64,000 nt of DNA from Betaproteobacteria bacterium Ga0077523 (GCA_001464695.1 LNDQ01000114.1:1-64000), one strand, 5' to 3'; counted from the first letter of the stretch, positions 16,536 to 27,153 are shown. The notes: generated by a model from the letters alone, not told the origin. Made by a program: numbers and translations.

Positions 16536-17894
16536 ATGAGTGAAAGCATCGATAAACCGAAGGATGCAACGACGGTCGACGCGACCGCCGCGCCTTCGGA
16601 CGACACGGGCGTGAACGAGGGCCGCCGTTCATTGCTGAAGAGCGCCGCTGCGGTGGCTGGCGCTACCGGCACCCAGGCCATCACCGGTTTCCCCCTCATC
16701 TGGGCGCAGGAGATCAAGGACATCGAGCTGCGCCACGTCGGCGTGTCGTACTCGGTGGTGAAGGCGATCGGCGACCAGGCCTCGAAGGACCTGGGCTTCA
16801 AGGTGACGATGCAGAACCTCGACACCTCCGCGGCCATCAACCGTTTCGTCACCCAGCCCAATTCCGTAGACATCGCCGACGTCGAGGGTTGGCAGGCCAA
16901 GCTCGCCACCAAGCGCAGCGTGCTCCAGGGCATCGAACGCAAACGGATCAAGGAATTCGACAATATCCTGCCGATCTTCACCAAGGGCGCGATCGACGGC
17001 AAGGTGGTGTCGCGTCAAGGGATCTCGCCCTATGAGGCGATGTACATCAGCAGCAAGGACGCCACCGATCTGCACGAAGGCGTCACCGACTGGATGACCT
17101 TCCTGCCGCAGGTCTACAACGCCGACTCGATCGGCTACCGGCCTGACCTCATCAAGAAGCCGATCACCGAATGGAAGGAACTGATCAACCCCGAGTACAA
17201 GGGCAAGGCCGCCATCCTCGACGTGCCGGCGATCGGGATCATGGATGCCGCGCTCTGTTTCGAGAGTGCGGGCGAAATCAAGTACGGCAACAAGGGCAAC
17301 ATGACGAAGTCGGAGATCGACTTCACCATCAACCGCCTGATCGAACTCAAGAAAGCCGGCCACTTCCGCGCCACCTGGACCACGTTTGACCAGTCCGTAC
17401 AGCTCATGGCGGCCGGTGAAGTCATCGTGCAGTCGATGTGGTCGCCTGCCGTCGCCGCCGTGCGCGTCAAGGGCATGCCGTGCATCTACGCACCGGTCAA
17501 CAAGAAGGGCGACAAGGAAGGCTACCGCGGCTGGTGCAACGGCATGGCGCTGATGCGCCACCTGTCGGGCAAGAAGCTCGAGGCCGCCTACGAGTACCTC
17601 AACTGGTATCTGTCGGGCTGGCAGGGCGGTTTCGTCGCCCGCTACGGTTACTACAGCCCGGTACCCTCGACGGCGAAGAAATTCCTCTCGGCCAACGAAT
17701 GGGATTACTGGTACGAGGGCAAGCCGGCCAAGGAAACCATCCTCGACCCGTACGGGGTCGTGATGGAAAAGGCCGGCGCCCTGCGTGACGGCGGTTCCTT
17801 CCTCGAGCGCGTGACCAACATCTCCTGCTGGAACACGCTGATGGACGAAGCGCAGTACATGAACAAGCGCTGGAACGACTTCAAGGTGGCTTGA
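16536..17894 (+). CDS. Polyamine-type ABC transporter substrate-binding protein with Tat signal
   Basis: 452-residue periplasmic protein of the PotD/PotF-like extracellular solute-binding family. RRSLLK (R30, R31) followed by a hydrophobic stretch and cleavage near WAQ (about 57) is a Tat signal with a long N-region, so it is exported folded. Body motifs such as NRFVTQPNSVDIADVEGW and GMPCIYAPVNKKGD fit family members. GGAG at 16522 precedes the ATG. It is followed by two permeases, an ATPase and coxS-coxL-coxM. The ligand is probably a small cationic or heterocyclic nitrogen compound; spermidine itself is not supported. Confidence 0.88.
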   Translation: MSESIDKPKDATTVDATAAPSDDTGVNEGRRSLLKSAAAVAGATGTQAITGFPLIWAQEIKDIELRHVGVSYSVVKAIGDQASKDLGFKVTMQNLDTSAAINRFVTQPNSVDIADVEGWQAKLATKRSVLQGIERKRIKEFDNILPIFTKGAIDGKVVSRQGISPYEAMYISSKDATDLHEGVTDWMTFLPQVYNADSIGYRPDLIKKPITEWKELINPEYKGKAAILDVPAIGIMDAALCFESAGEIKYGNKGNMTKSEIDFTINRLIELKKAGHFRATWTTFDQSVQLMAAGEVIVQSMWSPAVAAVRVKGMPCIYAPVNKKGDKEGYRGWCNGMALMRHLSGKKLEAAYEYLNWYLSGWQGGFVARYGYYSPVPSTAKKFLSANEWDYWYEGKPAKETILDPYGVVMEKAGALRDGGSFLERVTNISCWNTLMDEAQYMNKRWNDFKVA

Positions 17895-17990
17895 GTCCGA
17901 TCGTCCCCTGCGATCGAAGCCCGGCGCCACGCTAGTGCTGCCGGGCAGTGATCGCGCCCTGCGATTCCATTCCTACCCAGTAACGCCTCG

Positions 17991-18854
17991 ATGCGTGTTC
18001 CCAAGTCCCTGACGAGCTGGTTCTACGTCTCGCCGCTGCTGCTGGTGATCATCCCCTTCTTCGTGATGCCGATCATCGTGGTGATCGCCGCGAGCTTCAT
18101 GCAGGGCGATGGTTTCGGCGGCATCCTGCCCACTTTCACGTGGGAGAACTATCAGGGCGTCTTCAGCGAGCAGCTCACGTGGAATCTGTACGTTTCCACG
18201 GTCAAGTTCACGGTGCTCACGTGGTTCTTCACGCTGATCATCGGGTTCTGGATCGCCTACTACCTGGTGTTCCACATCCGCAGCGAACTGCTCGCGATGG
18301 GGTTGTTCCTGCTGTGCACGGTGCCGTTCTGGACTTCCAACATCATCCGCATGATCTCGTGGATCCCGCTGCTCGGGCAGAACGGGCTGGTGAACATGGC
18401 ACTGGTGGGCTCCGGGGTCGTGAAGGAGCCCCTCAAGGTGCTCCTGTTCTCGGATTTCTCGGTGGTGGTGGCCTACGTCCACCAGCTCACCATCTTCATG
18501 ATCGTGCCGATCTTCAATTCGCTCGCCCGCGTCGACAAGCGCGTGGTGGAAGCGGCGCGCGACGCCGGCGCCAGCCGCTGGGACATCATGCGGCGGATCA
18601 TCCTGCCGCTGTCGCGCAGCGGGATAGCGCTCGGCTCCATCTTCGTGATCTCCATCGTGATGGGTGACTTCTTCGTGGTGAAGGTCATGAGCGGGGGCAA
18701 CTCGGCTTCGGTGGTGGCGGCGCTGTTCGAGAACATCTCCGTGCTGCAGTACCCGCCGGCCGCGGCGCACGCGGTGGTGCTGATGATCGTCGTGGTCATC
18801 ATGATCGGAGCGATCCTGCGCACCGTGGACATCCGCAAGGAAATCACGCAATGA
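17991..18854 (+). CDS. ABC transporter permease (PotB-like)
   Basis: 287-residue inner-membrane permease with six or so hydrophobic segments. The cytoplasmic EAA loop is EAARDAGASRWDIMRRIILPLS, which docks on the ATPase. It starts 96 bases after the binding-protein stop and overlaps the second permease by four bases (ATGA). Together they form the heterodimeric channel of the importer. Confidence 0.92.
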   Translation: MRVPKSLTSWFYVSPLLLVIIPFFVMPIIVVIAASFMQGDGFGGILPTFTWENYQGVFSEQLTWNLYVSTVKFTVLTWFFTLIIGFWIAYYLVFHIRSELLAMGLFLLCTVPFWTSNIIRMISWIPLLGQNGLVNMALVGSGVVKEPLKVLLFSDFSVVVAYVHQLTIFMIVPIFNSLARVDKRVVEAARDAGASRWDIMRRIILPLSRSGIALGSIFVISIVMGDFFVVKVMSGGNSASVVAALFENISVLQYPPAAAHAVVLMIVVVIMIGAILRTVDIRKEITQ

Positions 18855-19702
18855 GCGCTCCGGCGGTCCGCCCCCTCCTCGATCGTCGACCGTGGACCTT
18901 CTACGCGCTGACCGCGTTGTTCGTGTTCTACGTGCTGGCGCTCTACGGTCCGATGCTGTGCATCTACCTGCTGTCGTTCCAGGATCTGCGCGGGGGTCTG
19001 GTCTTCCCGATGAAGGGGCTGTCGGTTCACTGGTTCGTGGATCTGTTCACCCAGGTGCGCACCGGCGACGTGAAGGGCAGTTTCGATCGTTCCATCAAGC
19101 TCGCGGTACTGGTGACGGTCATCACGGTGGCAGTATCGTTTCTCGCTGGCATGGCGTTCCGGCGCCGCTTCCGCGGGGATACCGTGGTGTTCTACCTGAT
19201 GATCGGCAGCCTCGTGGCCCCGGGCCTCGTGCTCGGCATCGGCATCGGTCTGCTGTTCCAGTTCTTCCATCTCGAGCCGAGCTGGTTCACTTCCGCGCTC
19301 GGGGCGCAGCTCTCGCTCACCCTGCCGTTCGGTGTGCTCGTGATGTTCGCGGTCATGTCGCGCTTCGACCGCCGGTGGGAGGAGGCGGCACGCGACCTTG
19401 GCGCCTCGTCGTGGCAGATCACGCGGATGGTGGTGATCCCGATCCTGCTGCCAGGCATCGTGGCCGTGGCGTTGTTCGGATTCACGCTGTCCTACGACGA
19501 GTTCGCGCGCACGCTGCAGACGTCAGGATCGCTCAACACGCTGCCGGTGGAAATCTGGACCATGACGCTCAACGTGACCTCGCCTTCGCTCTACGCGCTG
19601 GGGACGGTGACGACGATCGTGTCGTTCATCATCATCGGTCTGTGTCTGGGCTCCATCGCGCAGATGCAGAAGCGCCGGGCGCTGCACAAGGCGAGCCACT
19701 AG
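18851..19702 (+). CDS. ABC transporter permease (PotC-like)
   Basis: 283 residues, about six transmembrane segments, EAA loop EEAARDLGASSWQITRMVVIP. It is the partner of the preceding permease, coupled to it by an ATGA overlap. The family moves polyamines and related cations; here it probably serves the substrate of the adjacent molybdenum hydroxylase. The next gene, the ATPase, begins 33 bases on. Confidence 0.92.
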   Translation: MSAPAVRPLLDRRPWTFYALTALFVFYVLALYGPMLCIYLLSFQDLRGGLVFPMKGLSVHWFVDLFTQVRTGDVKGSFDRSIKLAVLVTVITVAVSFLAGMAFRRRFRGDTVVFYLMIGSLVAPGLVLGIGIGLLFQFFHLEPSWFTSALGAQLSLTLPFGVLVMFAVMSRFDRRWEEAARDLGASSWQITRMVVIPILLPGIVAVALFGFTLSYDEFARTLQTSGSLNTLPVEIWTMTLNVTSPSLYALGTVTTIVSFIIIGLCLGSIAQMQKRRALHKASH

Positions 19703-19735
19703 CGCGCCGGATCGGCATTCGACCAAGGAAAAGGC

Positions 19736-20839
19736 ATGGCAGGCAAGGCGGGCAACATCGAACTGGCGGGCGTGTGCAAGAGCTACGGCACGTTCACGGC
19801 GGTCGAGGGCATCAATCTCAAGATCCCCGACGGCGCGTATTGCTGTTTCCTGGGACCTTCCGGGTGCGGCAAGACCACCATCCTGCGCATGATCGCGGGC
19901 CACGAGGACCCGACCGAGGGCGAGATCCTGATCGGCGGCGAGAACGTGGTCGGCCTCGCGCCGACGCAGCGGCGCACGGCCATGATGTTCCAGTCCTACG
20001 CCCTGTTTCCCCACCTGTCCGTGCGCGACAACATCGCGTTCCCGCTGCGGGTGCGCAAGGCGTCGAAGGAGGAGATCGCCAAGCGTACCGATGCGATGAT
20101 GGAGAAGACCCGCATCACCGAACTGGCGAACCGTCTTCCGGGACAGCTGTCCGGCGGCCAGCAACAGCGCGTTGCCCTGGCCCGTGCGGCAATCACCGAG
20201 CCGCGCGTCCTGTTGCTCGACGAACCGCTGTCGGCGCTCGACGAGCAGCTGCGTATCCAGATGCGCCAGGAGTTGCGGCGCATGCAGCAGGAGCTGGGCA
20301 TCACGTTCATCCACGTGACTCACACCCAGCTCGAAGCCATCGCGCTGGCGGACCTGGTGGTGGTGATGGAGCAGGGGCACATCAAGCAGTTCGGGCCGGC
20401 GCGCGAGATCTACGCGACACCGAAGGACCGCTATGTGGCCGAGTTCGTCGGCGGCCAGAACGTGATCAAGTGCACAGTGGAGCGGGTGAACGGATCGAGC
20501 GCCACGCTCGCGGCCCCCAACGTGAAGGGCATCGAGATCCCGCTCGGCGGGAAGCGTCGCATCGCCGAGGGTGACGAGGTGGATATCGCCGTACGTCGCG
20601 ACGACCTCAAGCTGCACCGCCCCGAAAAGGGCGGCGTCGGGCCGGGGACCACCGGCATCAGTTCGCGGGTGCGCGGGGTCGAGTATCAGGGCTACTTCGT
20701 GAAAGTCATGCTGGATGCGCTCGGGGAGCAGGATTTCATCGCCTACATTCCCGAACGCGAATTCTTCGGCGATCCGCTCACCATCGGAGACGTGGTCGTC
20801 GCCACCTGGTCGGCCGAGCGTTCATTGCTGCTCGCCTGA
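19736..20839 (+). CDS. ABC transporter ATPase (PotA-like)
   Basis: 367 residues. The P-loop GPSGCGKT is at 40-47, signature LSGGQQQR at 138-145, Walker B LLLDEP at 159-164, and a C-terminal TOBE-type domain occupies about 260-367. It powers the permease pair upstream. The start ATG is preceded by AAGGAAAAGGC. Sequence is intact, unlike the Mla-type ATPase in this window. coxS follows after 27 bases, which makes the transporter and the hydroxylase one transcription unit by spacing. Confidence 0.93.
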   Translation: MAGKAGNIELAGVCKSYGTFTAVEGINLKIPDGAYCCFLGPSGCGKTTILRMIAGHEDPTEGEILIGGENVVGLAPTQRRTAMMFQSYALFPHLSVRDNIAFPLRVRKASKEEIAKRTDAMMEKTRITELANRLPGQLSGGQQQRVALARAAITEPRVLLLDEPLSALDEQLRIQMRQELRRMQQELGITFIHVTHTQLEAIALADLVVVMEQGHIKQFGPAREIYATPKDRYVAEFVGGQNVIKCTVERVNGSSATLAAPNVKGIEIPLGGKRRIAEGDEVDIAVRRDDLKLHRPEKGGVGPGTTGISSRVRGVEYQGYFVKVMLDALGEQDFIAYIPEREFFGDPLTIGDVVVATWSAERSLLLA

Positions 20840-20866
20840 CGCGGGAACAACAAGGAGGTTCTGGAC

Positions 20867-21340
20867 GTGCTCATTCAGTTCGTACTCAACGGAAAGCCGG
20901 TCGCCGTCGACGTGGCGGCCTACGATCTGCTCGCCGACGTCGTGCGCGAGAAGCTCGGCCTCACGGGAACCCATATCGGCTGCGATACCAGCCAGTGCGG
21001 CGCGTGCGTCGTGCATATCGATGGGCGGTCGGTGAAGAGCTGCAGCACCTTGGCCGTGACGCTCGAAGGGGCCAAGGTGACCACCATCGAAGGCCTGGCA
21101 TCGCCCAGCGGTCAGCTGCATCCCATGCAGCAGGCGTTCCACGAGCAGCATGGGCTGCAGTGCGGATTCTGTACGCCCGGGATGGTGATGAGCGCCGTGG
21201 ACTTCGCCTCGCGCAATCCGAATCCGACGCCGGCGGAAGCGGCGGCCGGCATCGAGGGCAACTTCTGCCGGTGTACGGGTTACCAGAACATCGTGAAGTC
21301 GGTCATTGCGGGAGCGGCGGCGATGCGGGTGGTGAAGTGA
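20867..21340 (+). CDS. coxS: Molybdenum hydroxylase 2Fe-2S subunit (CoxS-like)
   Basis: 157 residues. The plant-type [2Fe-2S] cluster ligands are C39, C44, C47 and C59, and the second, helical-domain cluster uses C99, C102, C134 and C136 (CGFCTPG and CRCTGY). It carries electrons between the Mo subunit and the FAD subunit. The GTG start is supported by AAGGAGGT a few bases upstream. A family A repeat separates it from coxL. Not specific for CO dehydrogenase; related subunits serve xanthine, nicotinate and isoquinoline hydroxylases. Confidence 0.93.
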   Translation: MLIQFVLNGKPVAVDVAAYDLLADVVREKLGLTGTHIGCDTSQCGACVVHIDGRSVKSCSTLAVTLEGAKVTTIEGLASPSGQLHPMQQAFHEQHGLQCGFCTPGMVMSAVDFASRNPNPTPAEAAAGIEGNFCRCTGYQNIVKSVIAGAAAMRVVK

Positions 21341-21345
21341 CTTTC

Positions 21346-21479
21346 GCTTGCCCCCACCCTGGCCCTCCCCCAGCAAAGCTGGGGGAGGGGACGTACACCT
21401 CTCCCCCGGCGGTGCCGGGGAAGGCGAAGTACACCCCTTCCCCCAACTTCGTTGGGGGAAGGTTGGGATGGGGGCAAGC
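21346..21479. repeat. Dispersed palindromic repeat, family A (copy 4, longest)
   Basis: 134 bases beginning GCTTGCCCCCA and ending GGGGGCAAGC, with three inner hairpins (CCCCCAGC, CCCCCGGC and CCCCCAAC type). It lies between coxS and coxL inside an operon, so it may affect mRNA stability or relative expression of the subunits. Confidence 0.8.
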
Positions 21480-21518
21480 CACGCCACCCATCGAGAACAC
21501 ACGACGGAGCATCCATCC

Positions 21519-23939
21519 ATGAATCACCCTGCCGGTATCGAAGGCGCAGTCACCAACCCCACCGGAATCGGTGCTTCCATGCGCCGCAAGGAGGACATGC
21601 GCTTCCTCATGGGCCGCGGCAACTACGTCGCGGACATCAAGCTGCCCGACATGACCGCTGGCGTCTTCGTCCGCTCGCCCCATGCCCATGCGCGCATCGT
21701 CTCCATCGACAAGAAGGCTGCCCTCGCCATGCCCGGCGTGGTCGACGTGTTGACCGGTGAGGACCTGAAGACCGACGGCGTCGGCGGTCTGCCGTGCGCC
21801 TGGCCGGTGGTCGGCAAGGGCGGCGCGCCCACCAAGGAGCCGGCCCACCCGGCCATTGCCCAGGGCAAGGTGCGCTATGTCGGCGACGCTGTTGCCTTCG
21901 TGATCGCGGAATCCCTGGCCCAGGCGCGTAACGCCGCTGAAGCGGTGGTCGTGGAGTACGACGTGCTGCCGGCCGTCGTCGGTGTGCTCGACGCAATCAA
22001 GCCAGGGGCCGTTGCGGTTTTCGACGACATTCCCGACAACGTCTGCGTGGATTGGGAACTCGGCGACAAGCACGCGACCGAGGCCGCATTCAAGAAGGCC
22101 GCGCACATCGCACGCATCAGCCTGGTCAACAACCGGCTCGTGGGCAATCCGATGGAACCGCGTGCGGCCATCGGCGCGTTCGATCGCTCCCGCGGCCAGC
22201 ACACGCTCTACACGACCAGCCAGTTTCCCCACATCGTGAAGCTGCTGATGGGCAACTTCGTGCTCAACATCCCCCAGCACAAGCTGCGCGTGGTTTCGCC
22301 CGACGTTGGCGGTGGCTTCGGCGTGAAGCAATTCCACTACGCCGAGGAGGCGGTGGTGACCTGGGCGGCGAAGCGCCTTGGCCGCCCGGTGAAGTGGGTG
22401 TGCGATCGCAGCGAAGGCTTCATCTCCGATGCGCATGGCCGCGACCATGTGACCGAGGCCGAAATGGCGCTGGACGAGAACGGCAAGTTCCTTGCCCTCA
22501 AGGTGAGCACCATCGCCAACATGGGGGGTTACCTCTCCACCTTCGGACCGAACATTCCGACCAACCTGTATGGCCCGCTGCTCGCGGGGGTGTACACCAC
22601 GCCGGCGATCTATTGCGAAGTCAAGGCGGTCTTCACCAACACCGTGCCGGTAGACGCCTATCGAGGTGCCGGCCGCCCCGAAGCCACGTTCGTGCTCGAA
22701 CGTCTGGTGGACGTGGCGGCCAGCGAATTGGGCATCGACAAGGCCGAGATTCGCCGTCGCAACATGATTCCGTCGAATGCCTATCCCTATCAGACGCCGG
22801 TGATGATGGAGTACGACAGCGGCGATCCGGGCGGATGCCTCACCAAGGCGTTGGCAAACGCAGACTGGAACGGATTCCCTGCACGCAAAGCCGCTTCCGC
22901 TGCGAAGGGCAAGCTGCGCGGCATCGGCCTGTGCACGTACGTCGAAGCGTGTGGCCTCGCGCCCTCGCGCATCGCGATCCGCCTCGGCGTGCGCGGCGGG
23001 CTGTTCGAAAGCGCGGCGGTGCGCGTACATCCGACCGGTCAGGTGACTGTCCTCATGGGTTCGCACAACCACGGTCAGGGCCACGAGACCACTTTCGCGC
23101 AGATCGTCTCCGAGCGGCTCAGCATTCCGGCGGAGAACATCGAGATCGTCTTCGGCGACACCGACAAGGTGCAGTTCGGCCTGGGCACCTATGGCTCGCG
23201 CTCGCTCGCGGTGGGCGGGTCGGCGCTGTGGAAGGCGACCGACAAGGTCATCGCCAAGGGCAAGAAGATCGCGGCGCACATGCTCGAGGCGGCCGACACC
23301 GACATCGAGTTCGCCGACGGCATGTTCTCGGTGGCGGGTACGGACCGGGCGAAATCCTTCGCCGAAGTGGCACTCTCCGCGCACTTTCCGGTGGACTATC
23401 CGCTCGAGATCCTCGAGCCGGGTCTGGAGGAGCAAGCCTTCTACGACCCGGTCAATTTCACCTTCCCATGCGGAGCCCATATCGCCGAAGTGGAGATCGA
23501 CCCCGAAACCGGCGTCGTGGAGCTCTTGAGCTACGTCTGCGTGGACGACATCGGCACCGTCATCAATCCGATGATCGTCGACGGTCAGATCACGGGCGGT
23601 GTGGTGCAGGGCGTCGGTCAGGCGCTGTACGAGGACTGCGTGTACGACCCGGAGTCCGGCCAGTTGCTGTCGGGTTCGTTCATGGACTACTGCATGCCGC
23701 GCGCCGACCATGTGCCGAAGGTGAGCGTGGAAACGCACATCACCAAGTGCACGCACAACCCGCTCGGTTCGAAGGGTTGCGGCGAACTCGGCACCATCGG
23801 TTCGCCGGCTACGGTCATCAATGCCGTGGTGGACGCGCTGTCGCACCTCGGCGTGAACCACATCGACATGCCCGCATCGCCGCATCGAGTGTGGCGCGTG
23901 ATCAACGAAGCCGGCGGGGCTGCCCGCGTGGCGCAATAA
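21519..23939 (+). CDS. coxL: Molybdenum hydroxylase large subunit (CoxL-like, form II)
   Basis: 806-residue molybdopterin subunit of the xanthine dehydrogenase/CoxL family. The hammerhead domain begins near residue 40 (YVADI, then [14 protein letters not shown]) and the Mo domain follows. The active-site loop reads AYRGAGR (380-386), the form II signature, not the AYxCSFR of true aerobic CO dehydrogenase. The catalytic glutamate is E756 in GCGELG. The enzyme hydroxylates an aromatic or N-heterocyclic substrate, or an aldehyde. The ATG at 21519 has GGAGC about ten bases upstream, past a family A repeat. An intact relative of the frameshifted coxL at 42306. Confidence 0.9.
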   Translation: MNHPAGIEGAVTNPTGIGASMRRKEDMRFLMGRGNYVADIKLPDMTAGVFVRSPHAHARIVSIDKKAALAMPGVVDVLTGEDLKTDGVGGLPCAWPVVGKGGAPTKEPAHPAIAQGKVRYVGDAVAFVIAESLAQARNAAEAVVVEYDVLPAVVGVLDAIKPGAVAVFDDIPDNVCVDWELGDKHATEAAFKKAAHIARISLVNNRLVGNPMEPRAAIGAFDRSRGQHTLYTTSQFPHIVKLLMGNFVLNIPQHKLRVVSPDVGGGFGVKQFHYAEEAVVTWAAKRLGRPVKWVCDRSEGFISDAHGRDHVTEAEMALDENGKFLALKVSTIANMGGYLSTFGPNIPTNLYGPLLAGVYTTPAIYCEVKAVFTNTVPVDAYRGAGRPEATFVLERLVDVAASELGIDKAEIRRRNMIPSNAYPYQTPVMMEYDSGDPGGCLTKALANADWNGFPARKAASAAKGKLRGIGLCTYVEACGLAPSRIAIRLGVRGGLFESAAVRVHPTGQVTVLMGSHNHGQGHETTFAQIVSERLSIPAENIEIVFGDTDKVQFGLGTYGSRSLAVGGSALWKATDKVIAKGKKIAAHMLEAADTDIEFADGMFSVAGTDRAKSFAEVALSAHFPVDYPLEILEPGLEEQAFYDPVNFTFPCGAHIAEVEIDPETGVVELLSYVCVDDIGTVINPMIVDGQITGGVVQGVGQALYEDCVYDPESGQLLSGSFMDYCMPRADHVPKVSVETHITKCTHNPLGSKGCGELGTIGSPATVINAVVDALSHLGVNHIDMPASPHRVWRVINEAGGAARVAQ

Positions 23940-23956
23940 CGACGGGAGCCCTACTC

Positions 23957-24751
23957 ATGCTGAATTTCGAATACCTCCGTCCGTCCACGGTGACCGAAGC
24001 CGGGGCGATGCTGGGCAAGATGAGCGAAGCGCGTCCTCTCGCCGGAGGCATGACCCTGATACCGGCGATGAAGCTGCGGCTTGCCGCGCCGACGGCCCTG
24101 GTCGATCTGGCCGGCGTGCCGGAGTTGAATGGCATCAAGGTCGACGGCAAGACCGTGATCGTCGGCGCCATGACGAAGCACGCAGATGTCGCGGCCTCCG
24201 CCGACGTGCGCCGCCTGATCCCGGCGCTCGCCGATCTCGCCGGTGGCATCGGCGACGCGCAGGTACGCAACAAGGGCACGCTGGGTGGGTCCATCGCCAA
24301 CAACGATCCTGCGGCGTGCTACCCCGCGGCGGTGTTGGCCCTGGGAGCCACGGTCACGACGAACCGCCGCAAGATCGCCGCGGACAGCTTTTTCACCGGT
24401 ATGTTCGAGACCGCATTGGAGCCGGGCGAGATCGTGACCGGTGTGACGTTTCCGGTGCCCGCCGCGGCCGCCTACGAGAAATTCCGCAGCCCGGCATCGC
24501 GATACGCCCTGGTGGGTGTCTTCGTCGCGAAGACCACAGGCGGCGTGCGCGTTGCGGTCACTGGCGCGGCAACATGCGTATTCCGTGCGAGCGCAATCGA
24601 ATCGATCCTGGCGGAGAAGTTCTCCGCCGAAGCGCTTGCGAGCCTGCGCTTTCCCGCGGACGGTCTCAATTCCGATCTGCACGGTGATGCCCAGTACCGC
24701 GCCCAGCTGGTCGGCGTTCTCACCAAACGTGCCGTCGCGAAACTCAGCTGA
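23957..24751 (+). CDS. coxM: Molybdenum hydroxylase FAD subunit (CoxM-like)
   Basis: 264 residues. FAD motifs AGGMTL (29-34) and TLGGS (108-112) are the two hallmarks of the CO dehydrogenase flavoprotein family; a CO_deh_flav_C domain fills the last 100 residues. It passes electrons from the 2Fe-2S subunit to the acceptor. GGGAG lies upstream of the ATG. The stop overlaps the amidase start by one base (TGATG), so coxM and the amidase are translationally linked. Confidence 0.92.
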   Translation: MLNFEYLRPSTVTEAGAMLGKMSEARPLAGGMTLIPAMKLRLAAPTALVDLAGVPELNGIKVDGKTVIVGAMTKHADVAASADVRRLIPALADLAGGIGDAQVRNKGTLGGSIANNDPAACYPAAVLALGATVTTNRRKIAADSFFTGMFETALEPGEIVTGVTFPVPAAAAYEKFRSPASRYALVGVFVAKTTGGVRVAVTGAATCVFRASAIESILAEKFSAEALASLRFPADGLNSDLHGDAQYRAQLVGVLTKRAVAKLS

Positions 24752-26217
24752 TGTCGAGTCTGCCTGCGCCGCGCGCCAACGCGTCGAAGCTCGGATCGCT
24801 TGCCCGTCTCACCGCGATCGAGTTGCTGGATGGTTACCGGACCGGCAAGTTCTCGCCGTCCGAGGTGATCGAGGACGTCATTGCCGCATTGCAGGCCGCG
24901 GACGACCGCTGCAACGTGATGGTCGAACCGATGTTCGAAGCGGCCCGGGCGGAAGCCGAACACGCCACGCGCGCCTGGCGTAGCGGCCACGCCGCGGGGA
25001 CCCTTGCCGGGGTTCCCGTCACGGTGAAGGATTTGATCTTCGTCGCCGGCGTGCCGGCCCGCGGCGGTGCGCCGGTGCTGCAGTCGTTCGTGCCGGACGT
25101 GGATTCCGCCGTCGTGACTTCGCTGCGCAACGCCGGTGCAGTCATCACGTGCAAGACGACCACGTGCGAGTCAGGCTACAAGCTGACCGCAGACAGCCCC
25201 GTGTCCGGCATCACCCGCAACCCGTGGAATCCGGCGCGCACCAGCGGCGGCTCCAGTGGCGGGGCCGCGGCGGCCGTGGCGTCCGGGTGCGGACCGCTGG
25301 CGGTGGGTACCGACGGCGTCGGTTCCATCCGCGTACCAGCGTCGTTCTGCGGCGTGTTCGGCATCAAACCCACGTTCGGACTGGTGCCGCGTGCGCCGGG
25401 CTTCTTTCCGCCGTCGTGGGCGTCGCTCGCGCACACCGGGCCGATCGCGCGCACGGTTGCCGACGCGGCGTTGCTGCTCGAAGCCATTGCGGGACACGAT
25501 ATACGCGACGCGGCAAGCCTGCCTGTCGCCGCCCGGCGATTCGATGCGACACCGGGATCGTTGAAGGGCCTCAGGATCGCGTTCACACCCGATTTCGGCT
25601 ATGCACCCGTGATGCCGGACGTGCGCCAGGCGTTCCTCGCGGCCGTCGACGTCTTGAAGCAGTTGGGCGCTGCGACCACGCACGACGACGTCGGTATCGA
25701 TCCCGACGTGCTGGAACGCACCGCGAGGACCATCGCCTACACCGAGCAGGCGGGGGCGGTCGTGACGCGCGATGCACAACAGATGTCGCTCTCCGATCCG
25801 GAATACCAGGACGTGATCGCGAAGGGGCGCCGCTACACCGGTGCCGACTACATCGACGCCATGCATCGACGTACCCAGTTGCGAGGCCAGTTCGTGAAGC
25901 TGTTCCAGCGCGCGGACGTGCTGGTGACGCCGACCGTGGCAGTGACGGCGTTCCCGGCGGGAACGCTCGGCGCCGACCGCATCGACGGCCATGCGGTCGA
26001 CCGCCATCTTGGTTGGTCGCCGTTCTCGTGGCCCATCAACCTTGCCGGCGCGCCCGCCGCGACGCTGCCCTGCGGATTCGATCGCGACGGGTTGCCGATC
26101 GGCCTGCAGATCGTCGCACCTTGGCTCGAGGAAGGACGGATCTTCCGCGTGGCCGCGGCGCTCGAGCAGGCGCTGGGGCTGTCAGGCCGCTGGCCGGATC
26201 TTGCCGTGGGCGGCTGA
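24751..26217 (+). CDS. Amidase-signature family hydrolase
   Basis: 488 residues with the Ser-cisSer-Lys triad: K93 (VTVKD), cis-Ser S168 (SGGSSGG) and nucleophile S192 (GTDGVGSIR). The third position in this last motif is Val where Gly is usual (GGGSIR), a minor deviation. The family hydrolyses carboxamides, including products of heterocycle oxidation and aryl amides. Being coupled to coxM suggests it acts on the hydroxylated product, for instance a lactam or amide; this is inference. The 3' end overlaps the convergent LysR gene by 36 bases. Confidence 0.9.
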   Translation: MSSLPAPRANASKLGSLARLTAIELLDGYRTGKFSPSEVIEDVIAALQAADDRCNVMVEPMFEAARAEAEHATRAWRSGHAAGTLAGVPVTVKDLIFVAGVPARGGAPVLQSFVPDVDSAVVTSLRNAGAVITCKTTTCESGYKLTADSPVSGITRNPWNPARTSGGSSGGAAAAVASGCGPLAVGTDGVGSIRVPASFCGVFGIKPTFGLVPRAPGFFPPSWASLAHTGPIARTVADAALLLEAIAGHDIRDAASLPVAARRFDATPGSLKGLRIAFTPDFGYAPVMPDVRQAFLAAVDVLKQLGAATTHDDVGIDPDVLERTARTIAYTEQAGAVVTRDAQQMSLSDPEYQDVIAKGRRYTGADYIDAMHRRTQLRGQFVKLFQRADVLVTPTVAVTAFPAGTLGADRIDGHAVDRHLGWSPFSWPINLAGAPAATLPCGFDRDGLPIGLQIVAPWLEEGRIFRVAAALEQALGLSGRWPDLAVGG

Positions 26218-27153
26218 CGGTTCGGGCGGGGGAGGTGCGAGCTTGAGAGTCGAGGACCCGCTGCCCACCTTGGACTCGGGCAACGGAATCTCTTCGGCGC
26301 CACTCAGGTAGCGCGACAGATAGTCGTGCAGCGCCATGGCCGCGGATGTCGCCGGGCCCGAAGCGCGATACAGCAGCAGATCGACCTTGGGCAGCGGCGG
26401 GAAGTATTCGTGGATGCCGATCTGTCGCATGCCGTGCACCAACGCGCTCTTGCACAGCACGGTGACGGCCATGCCGGCGAACACGGCGGCCTGCAGGCCT
26501 CCCACGCTTTCGCTCACACAGGCCACACGCCACTTGCGCCCGGCGCGTTCGAGGCCTTCGATGGCGTAGTCGCGGTAGATGTTGCCCGGCGGCAGCAGCG
26601 CCAGCGGTACGGGTTCGATGCGATGCACGTCGTGGCCCTCGGCCTCGACCCAGATCAGCTGCTCCTGCCGCACCACTTCTCCACCGGAGAAGCCCGGCAT
26701 GCGCGTGACCAGGGCGATGTCCACTTCGCCTTTCTGCACCAGTCCCAACAGCGGAGTGGACAGCGAACAGCGCAACTCCACCTGGATGCGCGGAAAGGCC
26801 TGGCGGAACAGGGCGAGGATCGACGGCAGCAGGTACGCCGCGTACAGGTCGGGCGTGCCCAGGATGACGTGGCCCTCGATATCCGGCGAAGAGAGGCGGG
26901 CGAGCAGTTCGTCGTGCATCTTGAGGATCGATCTGGCGTAGGTCAGCACCATGTCGCCCTCGCTGGTGAGCACCGGCTTGCGGCTGTCCTCCTTGAACAG
27001 GATGCGGCCGGTCAGCTCCTCCAGGCGCTTCATCTGGAGCGTGATGGCGGGTTGGGTCCGGCCGAGGCGGCGGGCGGTCTCGGTGATACTGCCGGTTTCC
27101 ACCACCGACACGAAGGACCGGAGCACGCGCATGTCGACGCTGAAGAATGTCAT
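26182..27153 (-). CDS. LysR-type transcriptional regulator
   Basis: 323 residues: N-terminal winged HTH (about 10-65, with FVSVVETGSITETARRLG) and a substrate-binding domain. LysR proteins sense pathway intermediates. It converges on the amidase gene and could regulate the transporter/coxSLM/amidase operon, although the usual divergent position is not seen: its promoter faces coxE rather than the target operon. The C-terminal PPPPEP tail is low complexity. Confidence 0.88.
   Translation of the reverse strand: MTFFSVDMRVLRSFVSVVETGSITETARRLGRTQPAITLQMKRLEELTGRILFKEDSRKPVLTSEGDMVLTYARSILKMHDELLARLSSPDIEGHVILGTPDLYAAYLLPSILALFRQAFPRIQVELRCSLSTPLLGLVQKGEVDIALVTRMPGFSGGEVVRQEQLIWVEAEGHDVHRIEPVPLALLPPGNIYRDYAIEGLERAGRKWRVACVSESVGGLQAAVFAGMAVTVLCKSALVHGMRQIGIHEYFPPLPKVDLLLYRASGPATSAAMALHDYLSRYLSGAEEIPLPESKVGSGSSTLKLAPPPPEPSAAHGKIRPAA

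Noticed and set aside
16536-20839. Spermidine/putrescine importer
   Set aside because: Family resemblance is clear but genome context (molybdenum hydroxylase, amidase) points to another nitrogenous ligand.
21519-23939. Aerobic CO dehydrogenase
   Set aside because: The large-subunit loop reads AYRGAGR, form II, not the AYxCSFR of CO oxidisers, in both loci.
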